Shown: positions 52,617-59,765 of the stretch, piece after piece
Layout of the letters: each line of letters opens with the position of its first letter
How positions within the stretch are numbered: position 1 is the stretch's first letter
From: an uncultured Bacteroidales bacterium
GTDB taxonomy: Bacteria > Bacteroidota > Bacteroidia > Bacteroidales > Bacteroidaceae
NCBI GenBank assembly: GCA_902799355.1
Contig: CADCAG010000017.1
Coordinates: 1-64,000 of the forward strand
Length of the DNA stretch: 64,000 bases
Reading direction: 5' to 3'
Program-made: the position numbers and the translations under genes
Notes under the pieces: model-generated
The model's input: the letters and a program-made list of their open reading frames with translations, nothing else
What the model was told of the DNA's origin: nothing
The model's database searches: none

Positions 52617-54308
52617 ATGGAATCATTTCAATGGTTAGAGGATTTATTTACGAGGACTGACTCTGTAGCTCATATAGCGATGTTATATGCCATCGTCATC
52701 GCTATCGGAGTGTATTTAGGAAAGATTAAAATTGGTGGTATTTCTCTGGGTGTTACATTTGTATTGTTTGCTGGTATCATTGCCGGCCATATTGGTTTTA
52801 CCGCCCCCACACCCATTCTCACATTCATTCAAGACTTTGGACTTATCCTGTTTGTCTTCATGATAGGTATGCAGGTAGGCCCTGGTTTCTTTGAGAGTTT
52901 TGGCAAAGCAGGTGTCAAACTCAATTTACTGTCCACCACGGCCATTGCGCTGAACATCGCCGTGATGTTTGCCTGCTATTACATTTTCTTCGACACCACC
53001 AACGTCTCAAATCTGCCCATGATGGTGGGTACGCTCTATGGTGCTGTGACCAACACCCCTGGTCTTGGTGCTGCTAACGAGGCATTAGGCAGTGTCTTCG
53101 GGCAGAACGCTCCACAGATTGCTTCCGCCTATGCCTGTGCCTATCCCTTAGGTGTGTTGGGCATCATTGGTGCTACTATATTAATAAGGTATATCTGCAA
53201 GATCAGGTTGGAGAAAGAAGAGGCTGAGTTGAGCGCCCTGGAGGAAACCAGTGCAAACAAGAAGCCCTATAAGATGCATCTGGAAGTCAGCAACAAATAC
53301 CTGGAAGGCAAGACGCTTTTGCAGGTTCACGACTTCCTCATGCGCGACTTTGTGGTTTCACGCATCGTACATGAAGGCGAGTTGTCCATTCCTAACCGTG
53401 ACACCATCTTCCACATGGGTGACCAGATGCTTATCGTCTGTGCAGAGGCTGACCAAGAGGCTATCACGGCCTTTATCGGTCCTAAACTTGACATCGACTT
53501 CGAACAGTCTGACCAGCCGCTGGTATCTAAGCGCATCCTGATTACCAATCCTAAGATTAATGGTAAGTCATTGGCATCGATGCACTTCTCAAGCATGCAT
53601 GGCGTTAATGTGACACGCGTCACCCGTCAGGGCATGGACATCTTCGCAAGTGCCTCACTGCCGTTGCAGGTGGGCGACCGTATCATGGTGGTAGGTCCTG
53701 AGGATGCCGTTGACCGTGTAGCCAACAAGATGGGTAACAGCATCCGCCGTCTGGATGCCCCCAATATTGCGACCATCTTTGTCGGTATCATCCTGGGTAT
53801 CATCTTTGGTTCACTGCCTATTGCCTTCCCAGGCATGCCTGTTCCCATGAAACTGGGTATTGCCGGAGGTCCGCTGATTATTGCTATTTTGATTGGTCGC
53901 TATGGCTATAAAATACATCTGGTCACCTATACAACGACCTCGGCAAATATGATGTTGCGCGAGATGGGCTTAGTACTCTTCCTTGCCAGCGTAGGCATCA
54001 AGGCTGGAGCAGGATTCTTTGAGACAGTCGTACAAGGCGACGGACTGCTCTACGTCCTTACGGGCTTCTTCATCACGGTTATTCCCATCCTGATTGTAGG
54101 TCCGATAGCACGTCTGCGCTACAAGTTCAACTACTTCACCATTATGGGTATGCTGGCAGGTACTTATACCGATCCCCCTGCATTGGCTTTCGCCAACAGC
54201 ATCTGCTCGAAGGAGGCACCGGCCATCGGCTATTCAACGGTATATCCGCTCTCGATGTTCCTACGCATCTTCACAGCCCAGATAGTGGTACTCTTCTTCT
54301 GCGGATAG
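52617..54308 (+). CDS. Aspartate:alanine exchanger-family (YidE/AspT-like) transporter
   Basis: A protein of 563 residues. Two halves of five or six membrane segments each (with [15 protein letters not shown] and [18 protein letters not shown]) carry the Asp-Al_Ex signature. Between them lie two RCK-C (TrkA-C) type domains at about 200-370 ([18 protein letters not shown] and [17 protein letters not shown]). The family includes the AspT antiporter and uncharacterised YidE proteins, so substrate and coupling remain open. Its position between mutAB and the decarboxylase genes hints at dicarboxylate or amino-acid exchange. It has its own promoter. Confidence 0.8.
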   Translation: MESFQWLEDLFTRTDSVAHIAMLYAIVIAIGVYLGKIKIGGISLGVTFVLFAGIIAGHIGFTAPTPILTFIQDFGLILFVFMIGMQVGPGFFESFGKAGVKLNLLSTTAIALNIAVMFACYYIFFDTTNVSNLPMMVGTLYGAVTNTPGLGAANEALGSVFGQNAPQIASAYACAYPLGVLGIIGATILIRYICKIRLEKEEAELSALEETSANKKPYKMHLEVSNKYLEGKTLLQVHDFLMRDFVVSRIVHEGELSIPNRDTIFHMGDQMLIVCAEADQEAITAFIGPKLDIDFEQSDQPLVSKRILITNPKINGKSLASMHFSSMHGVNVTRVTRQGMDIFASASLPLQVGDRIMVVGPEDAVDRVANKMGNSIRRLDAPNIATIFVGIILGIIFGSLPIAFPGMPVPMKLGIAGGPLIIAILIGRYGYKIHLVTYTTTSANMMLREMGLVLFLASVGIKAGAGFFETVVQGDGLLYVLTGFFITVIPILIVGPIARLRYKFNYFTIMGMLAGTYTDPPALAFANSICSKEAPAIGYSTVYPLSMFLRIFTAQIVVLFFCG

Positions 54309-54355
54309 CTAGCACCAACCGAACTAATAATACACGTACTAATTTAAACAGACAA

Positions 54356-55393
54356 ATGAAAAAACTTAGACTCCTAACGGGGGTACTTGTGGCCATGGCC
54401 TCGCTACCGATGTTGGCACAGATGGATGCCAGCATCAAGCTGAATGAGGTGATGACACACAATGAGAACAGTCTGATTGATGAATACGGAGAACGTCACG
54501 CGTGGGTAGAGATAGCCAATATCTCTCACTCCACGTACAACATCCGTGGGATGTATCTCACGACAGACCGTTCCGTACTCGACAAGAAGATGAGTGTGCC
54601 AGAGCGTGTCAAACGCATGAGCCAGATTCCCAATGGCGACACCCGCACGAACCTGAGCGGTCAACAGCTTGTCGTCTTCCAACTCGGCAGTAGTCCTGCT
54701 CAAGGAGCACTGCATCTCTCTGTGCCTGTAGATGCTAGCCAGCCTACATGGATAGCCCTCTACAATGGTAATGCCACCCAGCTCATCGACTCTATCACCG
54801 TACCCGTCATCGCTGCAGACCAGTCATTTGCCCGCATCGCCAATAACGGTACTCGTAGCGACTGGGAAGTGAAGTCTGCCGACCGTGTAACACCAGGAAT
54901 ACAGAATCAGACGGTGGTCAGCGAGTCGAAGATTGAGAAGTTCAAGCGTGAAGACCCCTACGGTGTCGGCATGGCTGTCATGGCCATGGGCATTGTGTTC
55001 TTCTGCCTGGCACTGCTATGGATTACCTTCACCCTCTTTGGCTTATTGATGCGCCACATGGAAACGGCTAAGAAGGTTGCTCATCAACAGCCCATCAAGC
55101 CTATTACCAAGACTGTCGAGAAGACCATAGAGGTTGGCCACAAGACAGGTATCATCCTGCAGGAAGGCCTAAAGACCAAGGGTATCGACAAGGAAGTGTA
55201 TATGGCAGTTATTGGTATGGCACTGAAACAATATCAGGACGATGTCCATGATGTAGAGTCTGGCATTATCACCATCAAGTCGAAAGATACGGGATGGGAC
55301 GATGAGTACTCGCAGATGACTCAGTTCCACTCCCCGATTCTTCCCACTATGCCACAGAGCATGAAGATTCCCACTGGCCCAGAGTTAAAGTAA
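54356..55393 (+). CDS. OadG-type decarboxylase gamma subunit with lamin-tail domain
   Basis: A 345-residue protein with a signal peptide (cut near MLAQMD). Residues about 27-185 resemble a lamin-tail (LTD) beta-sandwich (IKLNEVMTHNENSLIDEYGERHAWVEIANIS). A single membrane helix lies at about 205-228 (MAVMAMGIVFFCLALLWITF), and OadG-like features follow. The plain gamma subunit is only about 85 residues, so the LTD part is a large exported extension. It assembles the carboxyltransferase and beta subunits in the membrane. The biotin and beta-subunit genes are directly downstream. Confidence 0.8.
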   Translation: MKKLRLLTGVLVAMASLPMLAQMDASIKLNEVMTHNENSLIDEYGERHAWVEIANISHSTYNIRGMYLTTDRSVLDKKMSVPERVKRMSQIPNGDTRTNLSGQQLVVFQLGSSPAQGALHLSVPVDASQPTWIALYNGNATQLIDSITVPVIAADQSFARIANNGTRSDWEVKSADRVTPGIQNQTVVSESKIEKFKREDPYGVGMAVMAMGIVFFCLALLWITFTLFGLLMRHMETAKKVAHQQPIKPITKTVEKTIEVGHKTGIILQEGLKTKGIDKEVYMAVIGMALKQYQDDVHDVESGIITIKSKDTGWDDEYSQMTQFHSPILPTMPQSMKIPTGPELK

Positions 55394-55394
55394 A

Positions 55395-55422
55395 GTTTAG
55401 AGTTTAATGTTTAGCGTTTAGA
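55395..55422. repeat. 7-base tandem repeat, GTTTAGA-like, four units
   Basis: Four GTTTA-x-x units lie between the gamma subunit stop and the start of the biotin protein. Confidence 0.8.
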
Positions 55423-55425
55423 GAT

Positions 55426-55884
55426 ATGAACAAATATCAATATAAAGTACAAGGTGTCGACTACGAAGTAGAAATCGAGGAAGTAGAAGGCAACATTGCC
55501 AAGGTCAACGTCAACGGTATTCCCTTTGAGATTGAGATGCAGCGCCCCATCAATGCTGCCAAGCATCCCAGTATTGTCAAGCCCAAGGTTGAGGCTCCCC
55601 AACCCGTCTCTGCAGCTCCTGTACAGCCAGCTGCAAAGCCTTCCCAGCCCGCACAACAGGCTGTCGGCAATGGCAATCCCGTGAAAGCTCCTCTACCTGG
55701 TACCATCACCAATGTGAATGTGAAAGTTGGCGACAATGTCAATGTAGGTGATGTCGTCATAGTCCTGGAAGCCATGAAGATGCAGAACAACATCGAGGCT
55801 GAATATGCAGGCGCCGTAACAGCCATCAATGTCAATCCTGGCGATTCCGTCATGGAAGGAAGTGTGTTGCTGACCATTGGATAA
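55426..55884 (+). CDS. Biotin carboxyl carrier subunit of sodium-pumping decarboxylase
   Basis: A 152-residue protein. The biotin site is K118 in EAMKMQN. A proline/alanine-rich linker (about 45-80) joins a small N-terminal part to the biotinyl domain. It carries CO2 from the carboxyltransferase to the beta subunit. It lies between the gamma and beta genes, in the usual order for methylmalonyl-CoA decarboxylase of Bacteroidales. The next gene starts 16 bases after the stop. Confidence 0.93.
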   Translation: MNKYQYKVQGVDYEVEIEEVEGNIAKVNVNGIPFEIEMQRPINAAKHPSIVKPKVEAPQPVSAAPVQPAAKPSQPAQQAVGNGNPVKAPLPGTITNVNVKVGDNVNVGDVVIVLEAMKMQNNIEAEYAGAVTAINVNPGDSVMEGSVLLTIG

Positions 55885-55900
55885 TTCAAAGTTCATAGTT

Positions 55901-57058
55901 ATGTCATTCTTCGACTTTATTGCAGAAAACTTCCATGAGTTCCTGACCTATACAGGCTTTGCCAATGTCACGGCAGGAAATCTCATCATGATAGCAGTGG
56001 GCGCCTTCTTCATTTGGCTTGCCATCAAGAAGGACTTTGAACCCCTGTTGCTCGTGCCCATTGGCTTGGGTATCATACTGGGAAACATTCCATTCCGTGC
56101 TGATGCTGGTCTGGAGATTGGTCTCTACGAAGACAACTCAGTACTCAACATCTTCTATCAAGGTGTACGCCAAGGCTGGTATCCACCGCTGATATTCCTG
56201 GGAATCGGTGCCATGACTGACTTCTCGGCACTGTTGGCTAATCCGAAACTGATGCTTATTGGCGCTGCTGCCCAGTTTGGCATCTTCGGTGCCTACATGT
56301 TTGCTTTGGCACTGGGCTTTGAGCCTAACCAGGCAGCAGGTATCGCTATCATAGGTGGTGCCGATGGTCCTACGGCCATCTTCCTCAGCAGCAAGCTGTC
56401 GCCGAACCTGATGGGAGCCATCGCCGTATGTGCCTATTCGTATATGGCACTGGTACCACTCATCCAGCCACCATTGATGCGTCTGCTCACCACCAAGAAG
56501 GAGCGTCTCATCAAGATGAAGCCCGCCCGTCAGGTATCGCAGACAGAACGTATCCTGTTCCCCATCGTAGGACTCTTGCTAACCACGTTCATCGTACCTT
56601 CCGGCCTACCTCTACTGGGTATGCTCTTCTTCGGCAACCTGTTGAAAGAGAGTGGCAAGACCACCCGTCTGGCCAAGACCGCAGGTGCTGCTCTGAATGA
56701 TATCGTTGTCATGCTGTTAGGACTGACGGTCGGCTGTTCGACACAGGCTTCCGAGTTCCTGACCATGAACACCATCTACATCTTCGCCATCGGTGCTGGT
56801 GCCTTCATCATTGCCACCATGAGTGGTGTCTGCTTCGTTAAACTGATGAATGTCTTCCTGCCGAAGGACAAGAAACTGAATCCGCTGATTGGTAATGCTG
56901 GTGTGAGTGCCGTACCTATGGCAGCCCGCATTTCCAACAACCTCGGACTGGAGTACGACCGCCACAACTTCCTGCTCATGCATGCCATGGGACCTAATGT
57001 GGCAGGTGTCATTGGTTCAGCTGTCGCCGCAGGTGCCTTGCTTGGATTCCTGTCGTAG
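55901..57058 (+). CDS. Sodium-translocating decarboxylase beta subunit
   Basis: A 385-residue membrane protein with about ten segments. It has GIGAMTDFSALLANPK, GGADGPTAIFLSSKL (the sodium-carrying aspartate lies in GGADGPT), and GNAGVSAVPMAAR. It couples decarboxylation of the carboxybiotin to export of sodium ions. An earlier TTG at 55877 would overlap the biotin gene, so ATG 55901 is used. In this locus the oxaloacetate/methylmalonyl alpha subunit is not present. The mutAB genes nearby point to methylmalonyl-CoA as substrate. Confidence 0.94.
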   Translation: MSFFDFIAENFHEFLTYTGFANVTAGNLIMIAVGAFFIWLAIKKDFEPLLLVPIGLGIILGNIPFRADAGLEIGLYEDNSVLNIFYQGVRQGWYPPLIFLGIGAMTDFSALLANPKLMLIGAAAQFGIFGAYMFALALGFEPNQAAGIAIIGGADGPTAIFLSSKLSPNLMGAIAVCAYSYMALVPLIQPPLMRLLTTKKERLIKMKPARQVSQTERILFPIVGLLLTTFIVPSGLPLLGMLFFGNLLKESGKTTRLAKTAGAALNDIVVMLLGLTVGCSTQASEFLTMNTIYIFAIGAGAFIIATMSGVCFVKLMNVFLPKDKKLNPLIGNAGVSAVPMAARISNNLGLEYDRHNFLLMHAMGPNVAGVIGSAVAAGALLGFLS

Positions 57059-57090
57059 AACATTTAAAAAATTCAAATAACGACTAATTA

Positions 57091-57120
57091 AAATCGGTAA
57101 TCCTTTTTGATTACCGATTT
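57091..57120 (+). terminator. Strong terminator overlapping the next promoter
   Basis: A 12-bp perfect stem (57091-57102 with 57109-57120), 6-base loop, then a T-rich run. The loop and the first base of its 3' arm carry the TTTG of the promoter that follows, so the promoter -33 element lies in the terminator. Confidence 0.85.
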
Positions 57121-57135
57121 TATTTATTACCTTTG
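57106..57135 (+). promoter_or_regulatory. Promoter for deoxynucleoside kinases
   Basis: TTTG at 57106-57109, 18-base spacer, TACCTTTG at 57128-57135. The start codon is 20 bases further. Confidence 0.8.
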
Positions 57136-57154
57136 TGCCATTAAATCTAAGACA

Positions 57155-57781
57155 ATGCACATTGCAGTAGCAGGAAATATAGGAAGCGGAAAGTCGACAC
57201 TGACACAGCTGCTGGCCAAACACTACGGGTGGGAGGCACGCTTTGAAGCTGTCGACCACAACCCCTATCTCGAAGACTATTATCGCGACATCTACCGTTG
57301 GTCCTTCAATTTGGAAGTATACTTCCTGAAGGAGCGTTTTCGTGACTTGATAGACATTGCCAAAGCCGACCACACCATCATCCAGGACCGCACCATCTAC
57401 GAAGGCGTCTACGTCTTTATGGAGAACAACAAGGCCATGGGCCACCTCTCCGACCGCGACTACGAGACCTTCATGGAGCTCTTCGACCAGATGATGACCG
57501 TTGTCCGTCCGCCAGAGCTGATGATCTACCTCCGTGCCTCTGTCCCCCATCTGGTAGGGAACATCCAGAAGCGTGGCCGTGAGTACGAGCAGAGCATCCA
57601 ACTGGAATATCTGCAGAACCTCAACAAGCGGTACGATGACTTCATCTACCACAAGTATCCTGGTAAGGTGATGACCGTCGAGAAAGACCAGCTGGACTAT
57701 CTCAACAACCCCAAGGACCTGGCCCAGATTATCGACCGCATTGACAGCAATCTCTTCGGACTGTTCCCAGACAACGTTTAA
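57155..57781 (+). CDS. Deoxynucleoside kinase, first copy
   Basis: A 208-residue kinase from ATG 57155. P-loop GNIGSGKST, then IIQDRTIYE with the catalytic and base-binding DRT, and R-x-R-x-x-x lid features (QKRGREYEQ). It phosphorylates deoxynucleosides for DNA precursor salvage. A second copy follows in tandem. Earlier frame codons (57107) would lie in the promoter. In Lactobacillus the two tandem kinases form a heterodimer for deoxyadenosine and deoxyguanosine, or deoxycytidine, from general knowledge. Confidence 0.9.
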   Translation: MHIAVAGNIGSGKSTLTQLLAKHYGWEARFEAVDHNPYLEDYYRDIYRWSFNLEVYFLKERFRDLIDIAKADHTIIQDRTIYEGVYVFMENNKAMGHLSDRDYETFMELFDQMMTVVRPPELMIYLRASVPHLVGNIQKRGREYEQSIQLEYLQNLNKRYDDFIYHKYPGKVMTVEKDQLDYLNNPKDLAQIIDRIDSNLFGLFPDNV

Positions 57782-57809
57782 TGTTTCATTTTTAATGTTT
57801 AATCTTTAA
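57782..57809. repeat. 7-base tandem repeat, TGTTTAA-like, four units
   Basis: Four T-x-TTTxA units lie between the two kinase genes. Confidence 0.75.
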
Positions 57810-57819
57810 CCTACAAGAT

Positions 57820-58440
57820 ATGCACATCGCAGTAGCAGGAAACATCGGAAGTGGCAAGACCACACTGACCAAGATGCTGGCCCACCGTTATGGCTGGACG
57901 CCTCGTTTCGAACCCGTCGACAACAACCCCTATCTGGCTGACTTTTATGCCGATATGCCCCGCTGGTCGTTCAACCTGCAGGTGTATTTCCTCAACAAGC
58001 GTTTCAAGGAGGTGGTAGAGATTTCGAAGTCGAAAGACACCATCATCCAGGACCGTACCATCTTTGAGGATGCCCGTATCTTCGCACCCAACCTGCATGG
58101 TCAGGGAATGATGTCCGACCGCGACTTTGCCAACTATACCGACTTGTTCGACCTAATGATGTCGCTGGTCAAGCTCCCAGACCTGATGATCTATATCCGT
58201 TCGAGCATTCCCACACTGGTTGCACAGATTCAGAAGCGTGGTCGTGAATACGAGCAGACCATGCGTCTGGACTACCTGGAAGGTCTGTCGAAGCGCTACG
58301 AAGAGTGGATCAGCACCTACAAAGGTCAACTTATTATCATTGAAGGCGACACCTGCAAGTTTGGCGAACGTGCCGAGGACTTCAAGCAAGTCACCGACAT
58401 GATTGACGCCAAGCTCTACGGACTATTTCCCATGGAGTAG
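57820..58440 (+). CDS. Deoxynucleoside kinase, second copy
   Basis: A 206-residue paralogue of the preceding kinase, about half identical by eye. P-loop GNIGSGKTT, IIQDRTIFE, and QKRGREYEQTM are all kept. The substrate-binding loop differs (VDNNPYLADFYADMPRW instead of VDHNPYLEDYYRDIYRW), which suggests a different nucleoside preference. It ends in FPME, like FPDNV in the first copy. Probably a heterodimer with it or a specialised duplicate. Confidence 0.9.
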   Translation: MHIAVAGNIGSGKTTLTKMLAHRYGWTPRFEPVDNNPYLADFYADMPRWSFNLQVYFLNKRFKEVVEISKSKDTIIQDRTIFEDARIFAPNLHGQGMMSDRDFANYTDLFDLMMSLVKLPDLMIYIRSSIPTLVAQIQKRGREYEQTMRLDYLEGLSKRYEEWISTYKGQLIIIEGDTCKFGERAEDFKQVTDMIDAKLYGLFPME

Positions 58441-58446
58441 CAGTTT

Positions 58447-58481
58447 GCTATTAGCTATTAGCCAATAGCCAAAAGCCAACT
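58447..58481. repeat. 7-base tandem repeat, GCTATTA/GCCAATA-like, five units
   Basis: Five units with a shared GC-x-A core fill the spacer and touch the stop codon of the convergent minus-strand gene. Confidence 0.8.
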
Positions 58482-59136
58482 AGCGGCGACGCCTGCGGCT
58501 CTTTGCCCTCTTTGTACGATGGCGGCGTGAGGCCTTACGACGCTTGGACACCTTTTTCTTGCTGACCTCAGGAGGTGCCGTACTCTTCCACGTCACCTGT
58601 TCCTCCGCTGTATAGTAAGGTACATCATCATTGGGGTTACGCTCACAATACTTCAATATGGAGTAGTAGTCTATGTTACGCACGCTATGGTTCTCGTAGA
58701 ACCAGATTTCTACTGCCGACTGTGCAGTAGCAATCATCACGATGTCACGGTCGTAGTCCACATACCAGCGTGCAAAGCGGTGACTGCGCACCGTCGACTC
58801 CCATGTTGGCTTGCCATAATGCTTTTGCATCCACTTCATCAGTGTCACATAGTCTTCCTGCTGACTGACACCCTGTTGTGTGCGAGTAGTCAGCACCAAG
58901 TGGCTACATCCCGTGGTGTCCTTGTTGGCACCTATGCTCAACCAGACATCAAGACCAGCTATGCGTCCTGAGAAACTATTGGTATAGTCACGTTGCAGTC
59001 CCTTCTCTACGAGTTTTTCCGTCAGCTCCTCAGGACTCTGCGACAATGACACGCCTACGAATTCGGTGTGTTTCTGAGCTGTCGCCATGAGTGGCAATAA
59101 CAGCCCACAAAGTATCTGAATGAAATATTTTTGCAT
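58480..59136 (-). CDS. Exported hypothetical protein with very basic tail
   Basis: A 218-residue protein with a signal peptide (cut near ATAQKH). Residues about 25-160 form an alpha/beta part with RFARWYVDYDRDIVMIATA and IWFYENHSV. The last 35 residues are mainly K and R (RKASRRHRTKRAKSRRRRR). I do not recognise the family. The basic tail might bind nucleic acid, LPS or teichoic-type polyanions. It has its own promoter, divergent from the RsbW-like gene. Confidence 0.65.
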   Translation of the reverse strand: MQKYFIQILCGLLLPLMATAQKHTEFVGVSLSQSPEELTEKLVEKGLQRDYTNSFSGRIAGLDVWLSIGANKDTTGCSHLVLTTRTQQGVSQQEDYVTLMKWMQKHYGKPTWESTVRSHRFARWYVDYDRDIVMIATAQSAVEIWFYENHSVRNIDYYSILKYCERNPNDDVPYYTAEEQVTWKSTAPPEVSKKKVSKRRKASRRHRTKRAKSRRRRR

Positions 59137-59156
59137 CTTTCTTAAAAAATCAGGTG

Positions 59157-59164
59157 CAAAGATA
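59157..59164 (-). promoter_or_regulatory. Minus-strand -7 box for the basic-tail protein
   Basis: Reads TATCTTTG on the minus strand, 21 bases before the start. Confidence 0.65.
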
Positions 59165-59186
59165 CGAAATATTCGTGAATTATTCC

Positions 59187-59194
59187 TATCTTTG
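59187..59194 (+). promoter_or_regulatory. Promoter -7 box for the RsbW-like gene
   Basis: TATCTTTG, 26 bases before the start. It is divergent from the box at 59157-59164, only 22 bases apart. Confidence 0.65.
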
Positions 59195-59219
59195 TAGCCA
59201 AATATGAAAATATAATCGT

Positions 59220-59651
59220 ATGCAACACAGCATTACTCTTACCAACGACATCGAACAGGTGCCACAACTGGCTGATTTTGTTGACATGGTGTGTGAAGAA
59301 GTCGGCATGGATATGGCAGTAGCCATCCAGATGAATCTTGCAATGGAGGAAGCCGTTGTCAATGTGATGAGTTACGCCTATCCCGCAGATACCGTAGGCG
59401 ACGTTACCATTGAGGCTGTAACCATTGCCGACCAGCTACAGTTCACCATCACTGATTGTGGCACCCCCTTTGACCCCACAGCCAAGGAGGATGTCGACAC
59501 CACCTTGAGTGCTGAAGAGCGTCCTATTGGCGGTTTGGGTATCCATCTGGTCCGACAACTGATGGATAGCATCACCTATGAGCGCATTGATGGCAAAAAT
59601 GTGCTGACTCTACGCAAGAAATTCGATAAGCCTTCAGTAATACAAGGCTAA
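59220..59651 (+). CDS. RsbW-like anti-sigma factor kinase
   Basis: A 143-residue GHKL ATPase. N-box NLAMEEAVVNVMSYAY, G1 DCGTPFDP, G2 GGLGIHLVRQLMD, all intact. Such kinases phosphorylate a STAS-domain partner and bind a sigma factor or other target. The STAS protein at 63550-63852 is the likely partner, at the other end of the same four-gene region. No sigma factor is seen in the window. Confidence 0.9.
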   Translation: MQHSITLTNDIEQVPQLADFVDMVCEEVGMDMAVAIQMNLAMEEAVVNVMSYAYPADTVGDVTIEAVTIADQLQFTITDCGTPFDPTAKEDVDTTLSAEERPIGGLGIHLVRQLMDSITYERIDGKNVLTLRKKFDKPSVIQG

Positions 59652-59710
59652 TTGCGTCCTATTTAATGTTTTTTAACTGCGTGTAGAAGACCCTAGTCTG
59701 AGATTTTTAA

Positions 59711-59718
59711 TAATTTTG
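59711..59718 (+). promoter_or_regulatory. Promoter -7 box for the ABC transporter
   Basis: TAATTTTG, 48 bases before the start. The -33 element is not clear. Confidence 0.55.
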
Positions 59719-59765
59719 CAAACAATATATATATTCCATCATCATCTGATGGGCCATCAAAACAA

